Source: Bacteroidota bacterium (lineage in GTDB: Bacteria > Bacteroidota > Bacteroidia > AKYH767-A > 2013-40CM-41-45). From it: a DNA stretch of 64,000 bases. A model generated the notes under the pieces. It searched no databases, was not told where the DNA came from, and worked only from the letters and a program-made list of their open reading frames with translations. Below, in pieces: positions 29,001 to 36,661 of the stretch. The position numbers and the translations under genes are program-made. How positions within the stretch are numbered: position 1 is the first letter of the stretch; the number at the start of each line of letters is the position of its first letter. The stretch covers positions 188,937 to 252,936 of the forward strand of contig QQVM01000021.1 in assembly GCA_003389385.1 (NCBI GenBank), given 5' to 3'.

Positions 29001-29488
29001 TCATCGTTTCCAGGGAATGTGGTGTATGAGGCATCCGGCTGAATGAATCTTGAATCTGACGGTAAAGCGTCTGTGAACATGCATGTGGCAGTATAGCCTG
29101 AAGTCTGACCAGTAGCAACTGCCAGGAGATGCTCTCCTTCACAGTCATCTGTGCATACAATCCACGTTGTGACAAATGAACCCTGCGCATCAGCAATAAC
29201 TGTCCATTGATTATGACCTTGACCGTGATTGTGGTGGTAAAGGTGCGTCACTTGAAACGACACTGTTTCGCCAGGTAAAAATCCTCCACCTGTAAATGTC
29301 GCCAGTGACCCTGGCTGATAATCTGCTGAGTCACTCACCAGTGTTAGCACGTGGGTGTTTGATGGAGACACTGATGCTAACTTCTGCGAATCGTATGAAG
29401 GATTTGAAGAAGGGTCAGTCACATTTTGACTGCTGGCGTTGATAATGAATAAGCTGCAAAAAAGTAGAGTTGTGATAAAAGTTTTCAT
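23036..29488 (-). CDS. Giant secreted S8/S53-like serine peptidase with MBG and SprB-type domains, T9SS type A
   Basis: 2150 residues with a signal peptide at 1-20. A nidogen-like domain lies at about 142-350 (VAPFWADVDTRP). Two or three Ig/HYR-like domains reach to about 610. The peptidase domain covers about 749-1167: D in GVISDSYN, N in SYFSAAGNFG and S in FFGTSAAAPHAAG. At the usual His position the sequence reads TDEGRAM, so Glu replaces His, as in the S53-like subgroup. MBG domains start near 1269, 1366 and 1612; the second is interrupted by a 12-unit hexapeptide repeat (1421-1541). SprB-like repeats (ASGGT...YTFTVTDxxGC) occupy about 1703-2003. A Cys-rich piece (KICHRPPANPNNCKTICV) and a type A sorting domain end the protein. 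It is likely exported to the surface; the substrate is unknown. Confidence 0.88.
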   Translation of the reverse strand: MKTFITTLLFCSLFIINASSQNVTDPSSNPSYDSQKLASVSPSNTHVLTLVSDSADYQPGSLATFTGGGFLPGETVSFQVTHLYHHNHGQGHNQWTVIADAQGSFVTTWIVCTDDCEGEHLLAVATGQTSGYTATCMFTDALPSDSRFIQPDASYTTFPGNDDGSIGPFTLPFTFNLYGSQYNQVWINNNGNLTFTGPFGAYTASGFPFNVPMVAPFWADVDTRPAGSGKVVYKINPTHMIVTWPAVGYYNQQTNLLNTFQVIISNGNDTLIGIGNNVAFYYGDMQWTTGSASGGVGGFGGTPATAGINKGNSIDFIQIGRFNQNNSNYDGAGGNPDGVHYLNYQNFQINATNIQNLPPSVSGVPANNTVNLTCGDTQILTLSFLPPEVGQIVTTTINTGQLCGVHDSISNGPLSIASLEIHAQDCNIGTHIVTFTAVDNFNPPDTTIVSITVNIQPAAITQTQPITVCEWSDITLNAPAGSNYNWTGPNGFNSTIQNPLIENASSVEAGLYSVNYTSLSGCSRTQQTQVTVLPTPNVAISSSGNLSICPGQSVTLYASPISQGPLVYAWAPGNQTTDSILVTTAGTFTLTATNVYGCSSEVSETVAGISCILPYYPPPAGGKVPDLIGSELNSLYNNFGNVADSAETIFRLRGDSVYVDVIAVDGMYNSLLSLLQSAPYGMSNIVNNGPNSLIITGKFPIGNLPKLDSIPHLVKYARPTFPPLTQAGIVTSAGDISMRSALARNGFDVNGTGSKIGVISDSYNTIPGNPALTDVLNGDLPGIGNPNFPTPVQIVKEYPFGRRTDEGRAMMQIVHDIAPGADLAFRTGFITAGDFAQGIHELHAAGCDVIVDDVTFITEPFFQDGVVAQAVNSVNNSGVSYFSAAGNFGTKSYSGTFNPAPAPSGISGSAHDFGGGDIFQSITLPPGIYTIVLQWQDSIYSLGQTSTGTQNDLDIYLSNDDGTTLFGFNRNSIGIDPIEIMPFTVTSTSSSNIMIVRASGTGNVQFKYVVFRGEIVINEHFSGNSTIVGQANAEGAMSVGAVLYSNTPAYGVNPPTIASFSSRGGTPVNGVVRNKPDFTAPNGVNTTVFMNGVNIDNDLFPNFFGTSAAAPHAAGGAALAIHAKKKFYNQVMTPNEVRSLLQSTAVDMNTPGFDFVSGHGLLNIDAALKSFASPSPEVISLSYDTNLVPGAQPMQITVNGNYLTSLSVVLFRGDSIPTVVLNSNQATATVPAFTGNPPIQVYTRPITPNGNDGGYSDSLFFFTPVKKTVNITADNKYKKYGEQIPAFTSTITIDGQPLSAFGLTASDLKLNSLSYTTPAQSLSPVGLFFIRPSATPLDPNDPVDIGLLESYNYVFNDGILIIEKMPLLITANDTTVTYGDKLGGFSFTYDYDNTNIAPGEQAAFLDSLQTLHNAFIAENALALVDARPLINGRPLVNSDLANLTFMASSRALINGRPLVNGRPLVNNVIVYDTVNIVDVSPASIFNYQDDSDTTILVNARPLVNARALINGRALVNGRALVNGRPLVNSRALVNGRPLVNSAALDDTSGADIVIIIDEADVYAPADDTLETFYSINVITGTTVGTHAIVPGAFTSEFFEVSYNLGNLTILPATLSVDANDNYAACGVQPAYSAAISGYQYDDNDSTVLTGPPTFTVLDNSNSPVGSGILQGGAYTIVPSVQLQTPANYNVQYQNGNLSAPNQLLVSSNAGSIQCFGGTTEVDVTASGGTYPYSGTGMFTVGEGTYSFTVTDDEGCSASASGTVAPAPAELIASSSVTNPVCAGFSGSVLVSASGGTQVSGGGYIGTGTFAVLANSPYSFLVTDANGCTATASGTMGSGPSPVNVSASVSVQPCSGLPGTVTVSASGGTAPYTGTGTFSRSAGTYTFTVIDALGCAGSATVTVTNSPPISVTIGGDLLILYGALGYNGCTTLFPQVTGGTAPFTYLWTSSQTSVNGSTENPLNICNTSEVTHTYSVMVTDVNGCTAVASAPVSVEFINVNCSNTNEQVKVKICHRPPANPNNCKTICVSQNAVNTFLSNGSYLGKCRANCAVPVYSKLSQQEDLSDDNTLFTIYPNPTKGSLHIDFRDAFRIAEKVTIVNLQGKVIVEKELEGIDIMHAEINISNFPDGIYFINVMDDTGSIRTARLVKIQ
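24868..25225 (-). repeat. Hexapeptide repeat R-[AP]-L-[VI]-N-[GASN] inside an MBG domain
   Basis: Three blocks of in-frame 18-base repeats in the giant gene (24868-25010, 25088-25149, 25177-25225). They encode twelve full units of R-A/P-L-V/I-N-x plus two partial ones. The DNA copies differ at synonymous sites (CGT, CGA, CTG, CTT variants), so the protein pattern appears more conserved than the DNA. The blocks lie between the first and last strands of the second MBG domain. Confidence 0.85.
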
Positions 29489-30118
29489 GCTTGTGTTGAT
29501 TATGTTGTGTTGTGTTTATCAATGTCAATTGCTGGAATAATCGCAGGCACAAGAAAACTTCATGCGATCTTGCAGCATATTTTTTATCATCCGATTATAT
29601 GTATATAAGTCAGGAATCCGCGTGTATTATTTTTCCTTTATAATTTGATTAATTAATTTAAATATGAAAATGCAGTCAACCTGCCCTTGATAGGCACAAT
29701 TTAAAGATGCAAAAAAAAATTCCAGAGACACAATAAAATTAACCATATTTTAAGGTACTTTTCAACTTTATTGGCAAACGCAAGCAAATCTCCGGTAAAT
29801 AAAATTTAATAAAAAATAATTTTGGCGAAATAACTGTGCTAATTGGTAAGAGTACAATTTGTTAGAAGTATTACGTGAGATAAAAAGTAGATACTAAATA
29901 TATAAATTGACTTTCCTGCTCTAATACTTTTGGTTGATTTTTAATAAATAATTTTCCTGAAAATTTATAATAATGGCATTAATTACATGTCAAATAATTG
30001 ATTAAGGATAGAAATCAGAATTAAAATATTATTAGAATTGTAAATTAAGGCAATTTCAGATCATGACTCAATTTGGAATCAAATGAAAATGCAGTAAAAA
30101 GGAGTGATTAACAGAAGA
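29489..30118. other. AT-rich intergenic region, no gene seen
   Basis: 630 bases between the start of the giant secreted-protein gene and the stop of algH. It is strongly AT-rich with many stop codons in all frames. It should contain the promoter for the leftward giant gene, but no clean TAnnTTTG/TTTG pair was found on that strand. One TACTTTTG lies near 29927 on the plus strand with no gene behind it. No tRNA-like fold or terminator hairpin was recognised. Confidence 0.6.
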
Positions 30119-30685
30119 TCAGTTCAAACTCGGATCTTCAGGAAAATTAGCTAAGATGGCATACTGACTTCCCATGGTTCTCAGCACTTCCCCCCATAAT
30201 TCTTCCGGATGTTCGGAAAATGCGATATCCTTTTGACAATTTGAAACTAACCAGGTCCTGCCTTTCAACTCATCTTCGAGTTGCTGTGGTTCCCATCCGC
30301 TGTAACCGGCAAAAAAGCGAATTTCATTTTTATTTACCTGGTTTGTATCGAGCATCAACTTTAACATTTCCAGACTTCCGCCCCAATAAATACCTGGAAG
30401 AATGAGTTTACTTCCTTCTAATTTATTGCCAAGTGTATGCAGAAAATGAATAGTGTCGGTTTGAACCGGTCCTCCAAAATATAATGGTATATCAAATGGA
30501 GGGAAATCTTCCAAGGCATCATTTAGATTGAGGTCAGTGGGCTTGTTTAAAATAAATCCCACACTGCCTTCCTCTCCATGTTCACCGAGAAGAATGACTG
30601 AGCGTTTAAAATATGAATCCAGAAGAAAGGGTTCTGATACCAGGATTCGTCCAACCTGAGGTTCAAGAAATACAGTTCGTTTCAT
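30119..30685 (-). CDS. YqgE/AlgH family protein (UPF0301)
   Basis: 188 residues. The start is set at the ATG giving MKRTVFLEP; the frame continues three codons to a TTG. Family signatures are GRILVSEPFL near the N terminus, FKRSVILLGEHGEEGSVGFILNKP, the GGPV motif in YFGGPVQTDT, and FAGYSGWEPQQLEDEL followed by W in GRTWLV. The fold is known from structures, but the molecular role is unclear; the name AlgH comes from an alginate regulation phenotype in Pseudomonas. It is a cytoplasmic, stand-alone gene divergent from pdxH, with about 320 bases between them. Confidence 0.93.
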   Translation of the reverse strand: MKRTVFLEPQVGRILVSEPFLLDSYFKRSVILLGEHGEEGSVGFILNKPTDLNLNDALEDFPPFDIPLYFGGPVQTDTIHFLHTLGNKLEGSKLILPGIYWGGSLEMLKLMLDTNQVNKNEIRFFAGYSGWEPQQLEDELKGRTWLVSNCQKDIAFSEHPEELWGEVLRTMGSQYAILANFPEDPSLN

Positions 30686-31008
30686 ATTTGTCAATACTGT
30701 ATCGAGGATGCTGTTTGAGTTTCATGCTTTAGACAAACAAACATTACTTATCCTTGATTGTTTGTCAGTTTTTTACCACAATAAATTCCCTCGGTTCAAT
30801 CAGAATTTCATGAAAACTTACATTCGGAAAGTTAAAAAATAGACAATTATCATATTACCTGATCTCTTGAAATTGGATATTTGCAATATAAATGGTTCGA
30901 AAACCTATAAATTACAAGCCTGAATTCAATATGTTGCAATACCTGATGGTTTCTTTCAGTTTTTGGTTATTTGAACCAGTGGATTTCTGACACTTAGTAT
31001 ATTTGAAT
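30686..31008. other. Intergenic region between divergent algH and pdxH
   Basis: 323 AT-rich bases expected to hold two divergent promoters. The only clear element is TATATTTG at 30998-31005 on the plus strand (exact TAnnTTTG), three bases before the pdxH ATG. No open reading frame or RNA fold was recognised. Confidence 0.5.
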
Positions 31009-31662
31009 ATGAGCCAATTGAGAAAATATATACGCAATCTTCGAAGAGATTTTATTTCAGGAGTGCTGGATAAAAAGAGTGTCAGCAAGTCGCCTTTTGT
31101 TCAGTTCGAAAGTTGGATGAAACAGGCGATTGATGCCGGGATTGAGGAACCCAACGCGATGACTCTGTCAACAGTTGATAAAAATCTTCAGCCTGATTCC
31201 CGGGTAGTTTTGTTAAGGGATCTGAACAGGAATGGATTTTCTTTTTTTACGAATTATTTGAGTGAAAAGGGAAAGCAAATACAGAGCAATAAACGAGCCT
31301 GCCTAAACTTTTACTGGCCGGAGTTACACAGACAAGTCAGAATAAAAGGAATGATTTCGCGACTCAGTCCGAAGGAATCTGACGAGTATTTCGATTCCCG
31401 TCCAAGGGAAAGCCAGATAGGTGCCTGGGCTTCTCAACAAAGTTCAGTTCTTGAAAGCAGAGCCAGCCTTGAAAGTAAAATTGAATTTTATCTGCAAAAA
31501 TTCGAAGGAATGAAAGTGCCTCGTCCCATTCATTGGGGTGGCTACAGGCTGAATCCTAAAAGCATGGAATTTTGGCAGGGAAGAGAAAACAGGCTGCATG
31601 ACAGAATTTTATATACCAAAATGAAAAACGGAGCCTGGAAATTGAACCGACTCAATCCCTGA
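31009..31662 (+). CDS. pdxH: Pyridoxamine 5'-phosphate oxidase
   Basis: 217 residues from the ATG at 31009. It oxidises pyridoxine or pyridoxamine 5'-phosphate to pyridoxal phosphate using FMN. FMN- and substrate-binding signatures are AMTLSTVDKNLQPDSRVVLLRD, FFTNYLSEKGKQ, FYWPELHRQVRIKG, the segment SRPRESQIGAWASQQS and, at the C terminus, PIHWGGYRLNPKSMEFWQGR with R at the end of RLHDRI. Length and C-terminal motif are complete. It may support the several PLP enzymes of the region (thrC, aspC), but it is transcribed alone. The -7 box lies so close that a leaderless mRNA is possible. Confidence 0.96.
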   Translation: MSQLRKYIRNLRRDFISGVLDKKSVSKSPFVQFESWMKQAIDAGIEEPNAMTLSTVDKNLQPDSRVVLLRDLNRNGFSFFTNYLSEKGKQIQSNKRACLNFYWPELHRQVRIKGMISRLSPKESDEYFDSRPRESQIGAWASQQSSVLESRASLESKIEFYLQKFEGMKVPRPIHWGGYRLNPKSMEFWQGRENRLHDRILYTKMKNGAWKLNRLNP

Positions 31663-31724
31663 TGAATTTGAACAATCAGGTCATTCGTTTGTATTTTGTA
31701 TAAATTGTTTTTCCATCACAATTT

Positions 31725-32981
31725 ATGACATTAAGAATCCTGCTTATAATTCTATTGCTATTGCTCATTGATTTGTATGTGTTCAATGGTCTGAAGTCAT
31801 TGATTCAGGGCTCTGCAATATCAATTAAGAGATTTGTCACAATTCTTTTCTGGTCCCTCACTGTTATTTCTGTTATGTCTATCATGAGCGGACAAATTAT
31901 TGATTGGAGAACATGGCCAAAAATGTTCAGGACATTTCTCTTTGCATCAATTGTGATCTTATACCTGTCAAAAGTTTTCGTGCTCGTATTTCTGATGCTG
32001 GATGACCTTGTCAGGGGAGGAAGATATCTGGTAAATCTTTTATCAGCGCTTTTTGAAGATAAAAAAGAAGGAGTTTTTCAGAGTCCTTCAATTTCCAGAC
32101 ATGACTTCCTGGTAAGACTTGGCTTCATTGTAGGAGCTGTGCCGTTCATTTCGATGATCTATGGCATGACAGGGGGGGCATACAATTATAAAGTGCGAAA
32201 AGTGAAATTGCGCCTGGTAGGATTGCCTGATACCTTTCGAAATATGAAACTGGTTCAGATTTCCGATTTGCACCTGGGAAGTTTCATGAGTGTTGATCCG
32301 CTTAAAAAAGCTGTTGAGCTGATCAATTCACAAAAGCCGGATTTGGTGCTTTTCACAGGTGATTTGGTGAACGACCGTGCTGCGGAAGTTCTTCCTTATA
32401 AGGATGTATTGAGTGAAATTTCAGCAAGACACGGTGTATATTCTGTGTTAGGCAATCATGATTACGGTGATTATTACCGTTGGAATTCAGAAGAAGAAAA
32501 GATCAGCAATTTTGAAAACTTGAAACAACTTCAGAAAGAAATGGGCTGGAAACTGCTTCTGAACTCAAATGACACCATCGAACGGGATGGAAGCCGTCTG
32601 GCGTTAATAGGCGTTGAAAACTGGAGCGCCCGTATGAATTTTCAACGCTATGGAAATCTGGACAAAGCTGTGGATGGTCTAAGCCGTGCGGATGTCAATA
32701 TACTTCTGTCTCATGATCCCAGTCATTGGGATGCAGAAGTGAACAGTAAATATAGTTTCATTGATCTGACTTTATCCGGACATACACACGGTTTTCAATT
32801 TGGTGTAGAAGTGCCCGGATTCAGATGGAGTCCTGTGCAGTATGTTTATCAGCGTTGGGCTGATTTGTATAAAACTGGTAAACAATATCTGTATGTAAAC
32901 CGCGGACTTGGTTTCATTGGATATCCGGGCAGAGTGGGTATATTGCCTGAAATTACAGTCATTGAATTGGTCAATTCATAA
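31725..32981 (+). CDS. Membrane-anchored metallophosphoesterase (YkuE-like)
   Basis: 418 residues. The N-terminal 150 residues contain four hydrophobic helices (ILLIILLLLLIDLYV, FVTILFWSLTVISVM, FLFASIVILYLSKVFVLVFLM, LGFIVGAVPFISMIYG). The calcineurin-like domain follows from about 165: QISDLHLG (D-x-H), FTGDLVNDR (GD), LGNHDYGD (GNHD), LLSHDPSHW and SGHTHGFQFG. All metal ligands are present. Related YkuE proteins act on membrane-associated phosphoesters; the substrate here is unknown. The catalytic domain could lie on either side of the membrane. It is followed 6 bases later by a SpoU methyltransferase gene, so the two are probably one transcript. Confidence 0.9.
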   Translation: MTLRILLIILLLLLIDLYVFNGLKSLIQGSAISIKRFVTILFWSLTVISVMSIMSGQIIDWRTWPKMFRTFLFASIVILYLSKVFVLVFLMLDDLVRGGRYLVNLLSALFEDKKEGVFQSPSISRHDFLVRLGFIVGAVPFISMIYGMTGGAYNYKVRKVKLRLVGLPDTFRNMKLVQISDLHLGSFMSVDPLKKAVELINSQKPDLVLFTGDLVNDRAAEVLPYKDVLSEISARHGVYSVLGNHDYGDYYRWNSEEEKISNFENLKQLQKEMGWKLLLNSNDTIERDGSRLALIGVENWSARMNFQRYGNLDKAVDGLSRADVNILLSHDPSHWDAEVNSKYSFIDLTLSGHTHGFQFGVEVPGFRWSPVQYVYQRWADLYKTGKQYLYVNRGLGFIGYPGRVGILPEITVIELVNS

Positions 32982-32987
32982 ACTTTT

Positions 32988-33764
32988 ATGCTTTCCAGGC
33001 AGGAAATAAAAAACATCACCGCATTACATCATAAAAAGTTTAGACAACTTGAGAAGACTTTCATCGCGGAAGGAGATAAGATTGTAAGAGATGCCATTCA
33101 GGCATCAATAAAAATCACACAAATATATTTTACTGCCGAAAATTCCGAAGAGATTCAGACTATCGCTCGTTCACATGGGATTGATAGCTTAGAAGTCAGC
33201 GAGTCTGAGATGAAAAAGATCAGTTGTTTAAGTTCTCCACCCGGTGTTCTCGCAATATGCAGGCAGCATGAAAGTGATTTGAAGATGACAGCTCTCAAAG
33301 GAAAGCTGAGTATCGTATTGGATGATATTCGAGACCCTGGAAATCTCGGAACAATAATCAGGATAGCTGACTGGTTCGGAATCTCATATGTAATTTGCTC
33401 TTCACAAACTGCGGAATGCTACAATCCGAAAGTGGTTCAGGCAGCGATGGGTTCTCTTTTCAGAGTGAAGGTGGAATACATAGATCTTGATGTGTTATTT
33501 TCAATGAACAGAGAAAATGCTTTTATTCCGGTTTATGCAGCAATGCTGGGCGGAGAAAGCGTTTATGACTCTGAGTTAAATTCTGAAGCTTTGTTGATGA
33601 TAGGAAATGAATCTGCTGGAATTGGAACACAACTTATGAAATTCATCGACCGGAAAATCATGATTCCAGAATTCAGCATTGCTGAAAACGGAAAACCTGA
33701 TTCTTTGAATGCATCTGTAGCGACCGGAATCATTTGCTCGGAATTTCGAAGGCGGTTTAGATAG
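32988..33764 (+). CDS. SpoU/TrmH family RNA 2'-O-methyltransferase
   Basis: 258 residues. The N-terminal region (KKFRQLEKTFIAEGDKIV) resembles the substrate-binding domain of RlmB/TrmH-type enzymes. The C-terminal SPOUT domain has motif 1 DDIRDPGNLGTIIRIADWFG, motif 2 LLMIGNESAGI and motif 3 SLNASVATGIICSEF. It methylates ribose 2'-OH in rRNA or tRNA with SAM; the target base cannot be assigned from sequence alone. It sits 6 bases after the phosphoesterase gene and its 3' end overlaps the convergent acyltransferase gene by 8 bases. Confidence 0.93.
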   Translation: MLSRQEIKNITALHHKKFRQLEKTFIAEGDKIVRDAIQASIKITQIYFTAENSEEIQTIARSHGIDSLEVSESEMKKISCLSSPPGVLAICRQHESDLKMTALKGKLSIVLDDIRDPGNLGTIIRIADWFGISYVICSSQTAECYNPKVVQAAMGSLFRVKVEYIDLDVLFSMNRENAFIPVYAAMLGGESVYDSELNSEALLMIGNESAGIGTQLMKFIDRKIMIPEFSIAENGKPDSLNASVATGIICSEFRRRFR

Positions 33765-34350
33765 TCTGAGCATTACCGAGAACTTTAGCTGCATTACCGT
33801 TTTTTCCGGAAAAAGTCTCGAAAAATTTATCAATGATCACAGCATCTTTTTCCAACTCTCCGCAAGGATTCATCGGTTTTGAAAATACAACCTTTTTCAA
33901 TTTGTAATCAATTCCGGATAGTACAATGGGAATTCCAGCTTTTACAGCAATATGATAAAATCCGGTTTTCCAACGTCTGACATTTTTTCTGGTTCCTTCA
34001 GGAGTGATTGCAAGTATAAAGCTGTCTTCCTTTTTAAAAATGGATACCACATCATCTACCATATTAGTCGATTTGCTTCTGTCTACTGGATAGCCTCCAA
34101 GTTTTCTGAATATCCACCCAAATGGCGGAATGAATAATTCTTTTTTAGCAAGATATCTGGAAGGGAATTTAAGAATGGACCGGACTGCAAGACCGACGAA
34201 AAAATCCCAGTTGCTGGTATGCGGTGCGACTATGATTAAATATTTTGGAATATCACGAGGAACGTCGCCCTCAATTTTCCAGCCTAGAATTTTAAATATA
34301 AATGCAAAAATCATAAAAGCTTTTTCAGGATGGAAGATAGTAAAAATCAT
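33757..34350 (-). CDS. PlsC-like 1-acyl-glycerol-phosphate acyltransferase
   Basis: 197 residues from the ATG at 34350, chosen because it forms an ATGA overlap with the stop of the upstream oxidoreductase; the frame also opens upstream at 34374. The catalytic H-x4-D is H44/D49 in APHTSNWDFF. A hydrophobic segment and YPVDRSK follow. The acyl-acceptor phosphate motif is PEGTR at 117-121. It probably acylates lysophosphatidate or a related lipid at the inner membrane. Its position as last gene of the aspC-rfaE-menG-porT group suits an envelope-lipid role. It overlaps the convergent SpoU gene by 8 bases. Confidence 0.88.
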   Translation of the reverse strand: MIFTIFHPEKAFMIFAFIFKILGWKIEGDVPRDIPKYLIIVAPHTSNWDFFVGLAVRSILKFPSRYLAKKELFIPPFGWIFRKLGGYPVDRSKSTNMVDDVVSIFKKEDSFILAITPEGTRKNVRRWKTGFYHIAVKAGIPIVLSGIDYKLKKVVFSKPMNPCGELEKDAVIIDKFFETFSGKNGNAAKVLGNAQTI

Positions 34351-35921
34351 AAACCAGCGGCAGCTTCCGCGCATCTTTCTCCATCCATGGCAGCGGAAAC
34401 AATTCCGCCCGCATAGCCTGCACCTTCGGCGCAGGGGTAAAGTCCCATCACATCAGGATGAGCCAGAGTTTCAGGGTCTCTTGGAATCCTTACAGGCGAA
34501 GATGTGCGTGATTCTGTTGCTACCAGCAAAGCTTCATTCGTGTAATATTCTTTCATCTTTTTACCGAAATGCCCGAGACCTTCTCTCAATGTATTGGAAA
34601 TTGCATGAGGCAGCACCTCATCCATCAATACAGATTTTACTCCTGGAATATAGGAGCATTCCGGCAATGAGGAAGACAGTTTTCTCTGCATAAAATCAAT
34701 CAGCCGCTGAGCCGGAGCTACAAGCATTCCTCCTCCGGCAGTAAAGGCTTTTTGCTCGACTTGTTTCTGAAACTGAAGTCCTGCCAATGGGCCAAAATTC
34801 TCGTAAGGAATGTAATCTTCTTCTGTTACGCTGACTACCATTCCGGAATTGGCGAAAGGATTGTTTCTTTTGGAAGGAGACCATCCGTTTACTACAATCT
34901 CTCCGGCAGAAGTTGCTGCAGGCGCAATGATTCCGCCCGGACACATACAAAAAGAATACACACCTCTTCCTTTAAAATTTGCCGCAAGACTGTAAGAGGC
35001 GGGTGGGAGGTAAGGGCTTCTGCTTTCGCAATGATATTGAACTTTGTCAATGATTTCTTGAGGATGCTCGATCCTTACTCCAAGCGCGAAAGCCTTGCGT
35101 TCGATGCGAATATTTTTTCTGTTCAGCAGTTCGTAAATATCTCTGGCGGAATGTCCCGTAGCGAGTATAATTTTGTGGCAAGGGATTTCTATCTGTTCTC
35201 CTGAAGCAATTTTACTTACAAGAATATTGATGATTTTTCCATTCTGTGAAATGATGTCGTCCAGCCTGGTTTCAAAGTGTATCTCACCGCCTGCATTTAA
35301 AATTGTTTCTCTGATGGACTGTACTACACCTGGCAATTTATTGGTGCCAATATGAGGGTGCGCGTCTATGAGAATGTCAGGGTCTGCTCCATGTTTCACA
35401 AAAACAGACAATATCCTGCGGATGTTTCCACGCTTGCCGGAACGTGTGTAAAGCTTGCCGTCGGAATAAGTGCCGGCGCCTCCTTCGCCAAAACAATAGT
35501 TGGATTCGGGATTTACAATTCCTAGTTTATTAATAGCCGCAAGATCACGCCGCCTTGATCTCACATCCTTGCCTCGTTCTATGATGATCGGCTTTTTGCC
35601 CAGTTCTATCAAACGCAGTGCGGCAAACATTCCTGCAGGCCCGAATCCTATAATGTGAACCGATTCGGCCTGACTTACATTTCTTGAAAAATTAAATTCA
35701 TATTCTTCTTTATTCTGAACAGGCGGATCTTCATCTATAAAAATTTCTGAAAGCATACGGATCAGAACTTTCCTTGAACGTGCATCAATAGATCTTCGCA
35801 ATAAATTGATTCCGCGAATGCGTTCAGCTGAAACTGAAAGCTGCTGTGCGGCTTTCTTCAGCACTTTTGCCTCGTCTGCCGCCTCTTCGGGAAGAAGGAC
35901 AAGCTCAAGCTGCTGTATCAT
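34347..35921 (-). CDS. FAD/NAD-dependent oxidoreductase (COG2509-like)
   Basis: 524 residues. An N-terminal domain of about 85 residues (LLPEEAADEAKVLKKAAQQL) precedes the dinucleotide-binding loop IIGFGPAGMFAALRL at about 90-104 and the acidic residue of IIIERG. Other signatures are FGEGGAGTYSDGKLYTRS, the second nucleotide segment IILATGHSARD, and a C-terminal FAD contact YPCAEGAGYAGGIVSAAMDG. This is a widespread flavoprotein family without an assigned reaction. The gene is 13 bases downstream of porT and overlaps the acyltransferase gene by 4 bases (ATGA), so it is in the same operon. Confidence 0.88.
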   Translation of the reverse strand: MIQQLELVLLPEEAADEAKVLKKAAQQLSVSAERIRGINLLRRSIDARSRKVLIRMLSEIFIDEDPPVQNKEEYEFNFSRNVSQAESVHIIGFGPAGMFAALRLIELGKKPIIIERGKDVRSRRRDLAAINKLGIVNPESNYCFGEGGAGTYSDGKLYTRSGKRGNIRRILSVFVKHGADPDILIDAHPHIGTNKLPGVVQSIRETILNAGGEIHFETRLDDIISQNGKIINILVSKIASGEQIEIPCHKIILATGHSARDIYELLNRKNIRIERKAFALGVRIEHPQEIIDKVQYHCESRSPYLPPASYSLAANFKGRGVYSFCMCPGGIIAPAATSAGEIVVNGWSPSKRNNPFANSGMVVSVTEEDYIPYENFGPLAGLQFQKQVEQKAFTAGGGMLVAPAQRLIDFMQRKLSSSLPECSYIPGVKSVLMDEVLPHAISNTLREGLGHFGKKMKEYYTNEALLVATESRTSSPVRIPRDPETLAHPDVMGLYPCAEGAGYAGGIVSAAMDGERCAEAAAGL

Positions 35922-35934
35922 GTTTCTTTATTAT

Positions 35935-36660
35935 TTATTCAAAGGTGAACGATATGAGAAATATTTTTGAATGTAAAGCTTCTATCGGACTGGAAAAAGC
36001 AGTGTTTTCCTTAACCAGAAGGTTGGGAATTCCGTTGAACATTTTTATCTCCGGACTGAATTTGAAATAAGTCATATAAAAATCAAAGCCAAAACCGATT
36101 TCATATCCGTAATCGTTTTTCTTCAGCTTCACAATTTCCTTATCACGGTCTTTCACTTTAGCCTGAGATACCATATCAATGGAATATCTTCCGCCTGCCA
36201 AAACATATGCTCTGTAATTGTTTACGCGCTTTGACTTGAACTTAATATTTACTGGAAATTCAAGGTAAGTTGATTCTACATTTTTTGTGATGAAAGCTCC
36301 TGTGGAATCTTCGTAATAAAATGTGTATTCAAGATTTCTTTGGGCAAAGGATAAGGCTGGTATGAAGCGCAGATCAAAATATTCACCGAGTCTTAAATTG
36401 CTTATGATGCCAAGATTCAGACCCATTACACCTACCGGTTCAATTCTGTATATCGAATCCCGGTATTTAAAATCAGGCATGAGCTGAACTTTGAAATTGG
36501 ATCTGTTCAGTCCAAGTGTGAATCCAAAGTGCAATTTCTGCTTGTCATATTTTGGAAGATTAATGGGAACATTATCCATCTGGGCATGACAATTTTCACT
36601 CTTGCCTAAGAGGATTAATAAGAAAAAGGATAAGAAAAATATAATTCGTTTTAAGAGCAT
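35935..36660 (-). CDS. porT: PorT family outer-membrane protein of the type IX secretion system
   Basis: 241 residues from the ATG at 36660. A signal peptide covers about 1-19 (IIFFLSFFLLILLG, then CHAQ). The mature part begins with the family signature NLPKYDKQKLHFGFTLGLNRSNF and continues as an eight-strand-like beta-barrel ending in FLISFTFE, with a terminal aromatic as in outer-membrane barrels. PorT/SprT is required for T9SS export in Porphyromonas and Flavobacterium. Its position 1 base after menG is the common arrangement in Bacteroidota and supports the call. The window also encodes at least four likely T9SS cargo proteins. Confidence 0.88.
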   Translation of the reverse strand: MLLKRIIFFLSFFLLILLGKSENCHAQMDNVPINLPKYDKQKLHFGFTLGLNRSNFKVQLMPDFKYRDSIYRIEPVGVMGLNLGIISNLRLGEYFDLRFIPALSFAQRNLEYTFYYEDSTGAFITKNVESTYLEFPVNIKFKSKRVNNYRAYVLAGGRYSIDMVSQAKVKDRDKEIVKLKKNDYGYEIGFGFDFYMTYFKFSPEIKMFNGIPNLLVKENTAFSSPIEALHSKIFLISFTFE

Positions 36661-36661
36661 T

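Noticed and set aside
29920..29935. Plus-strand TACTTTTG box
   Set aside because: It matches TAnnTTTG, but no gene or RNA fold lies downstream before the oppositely oriented algH; such octamers are expected by chance in AT-rich DNA.
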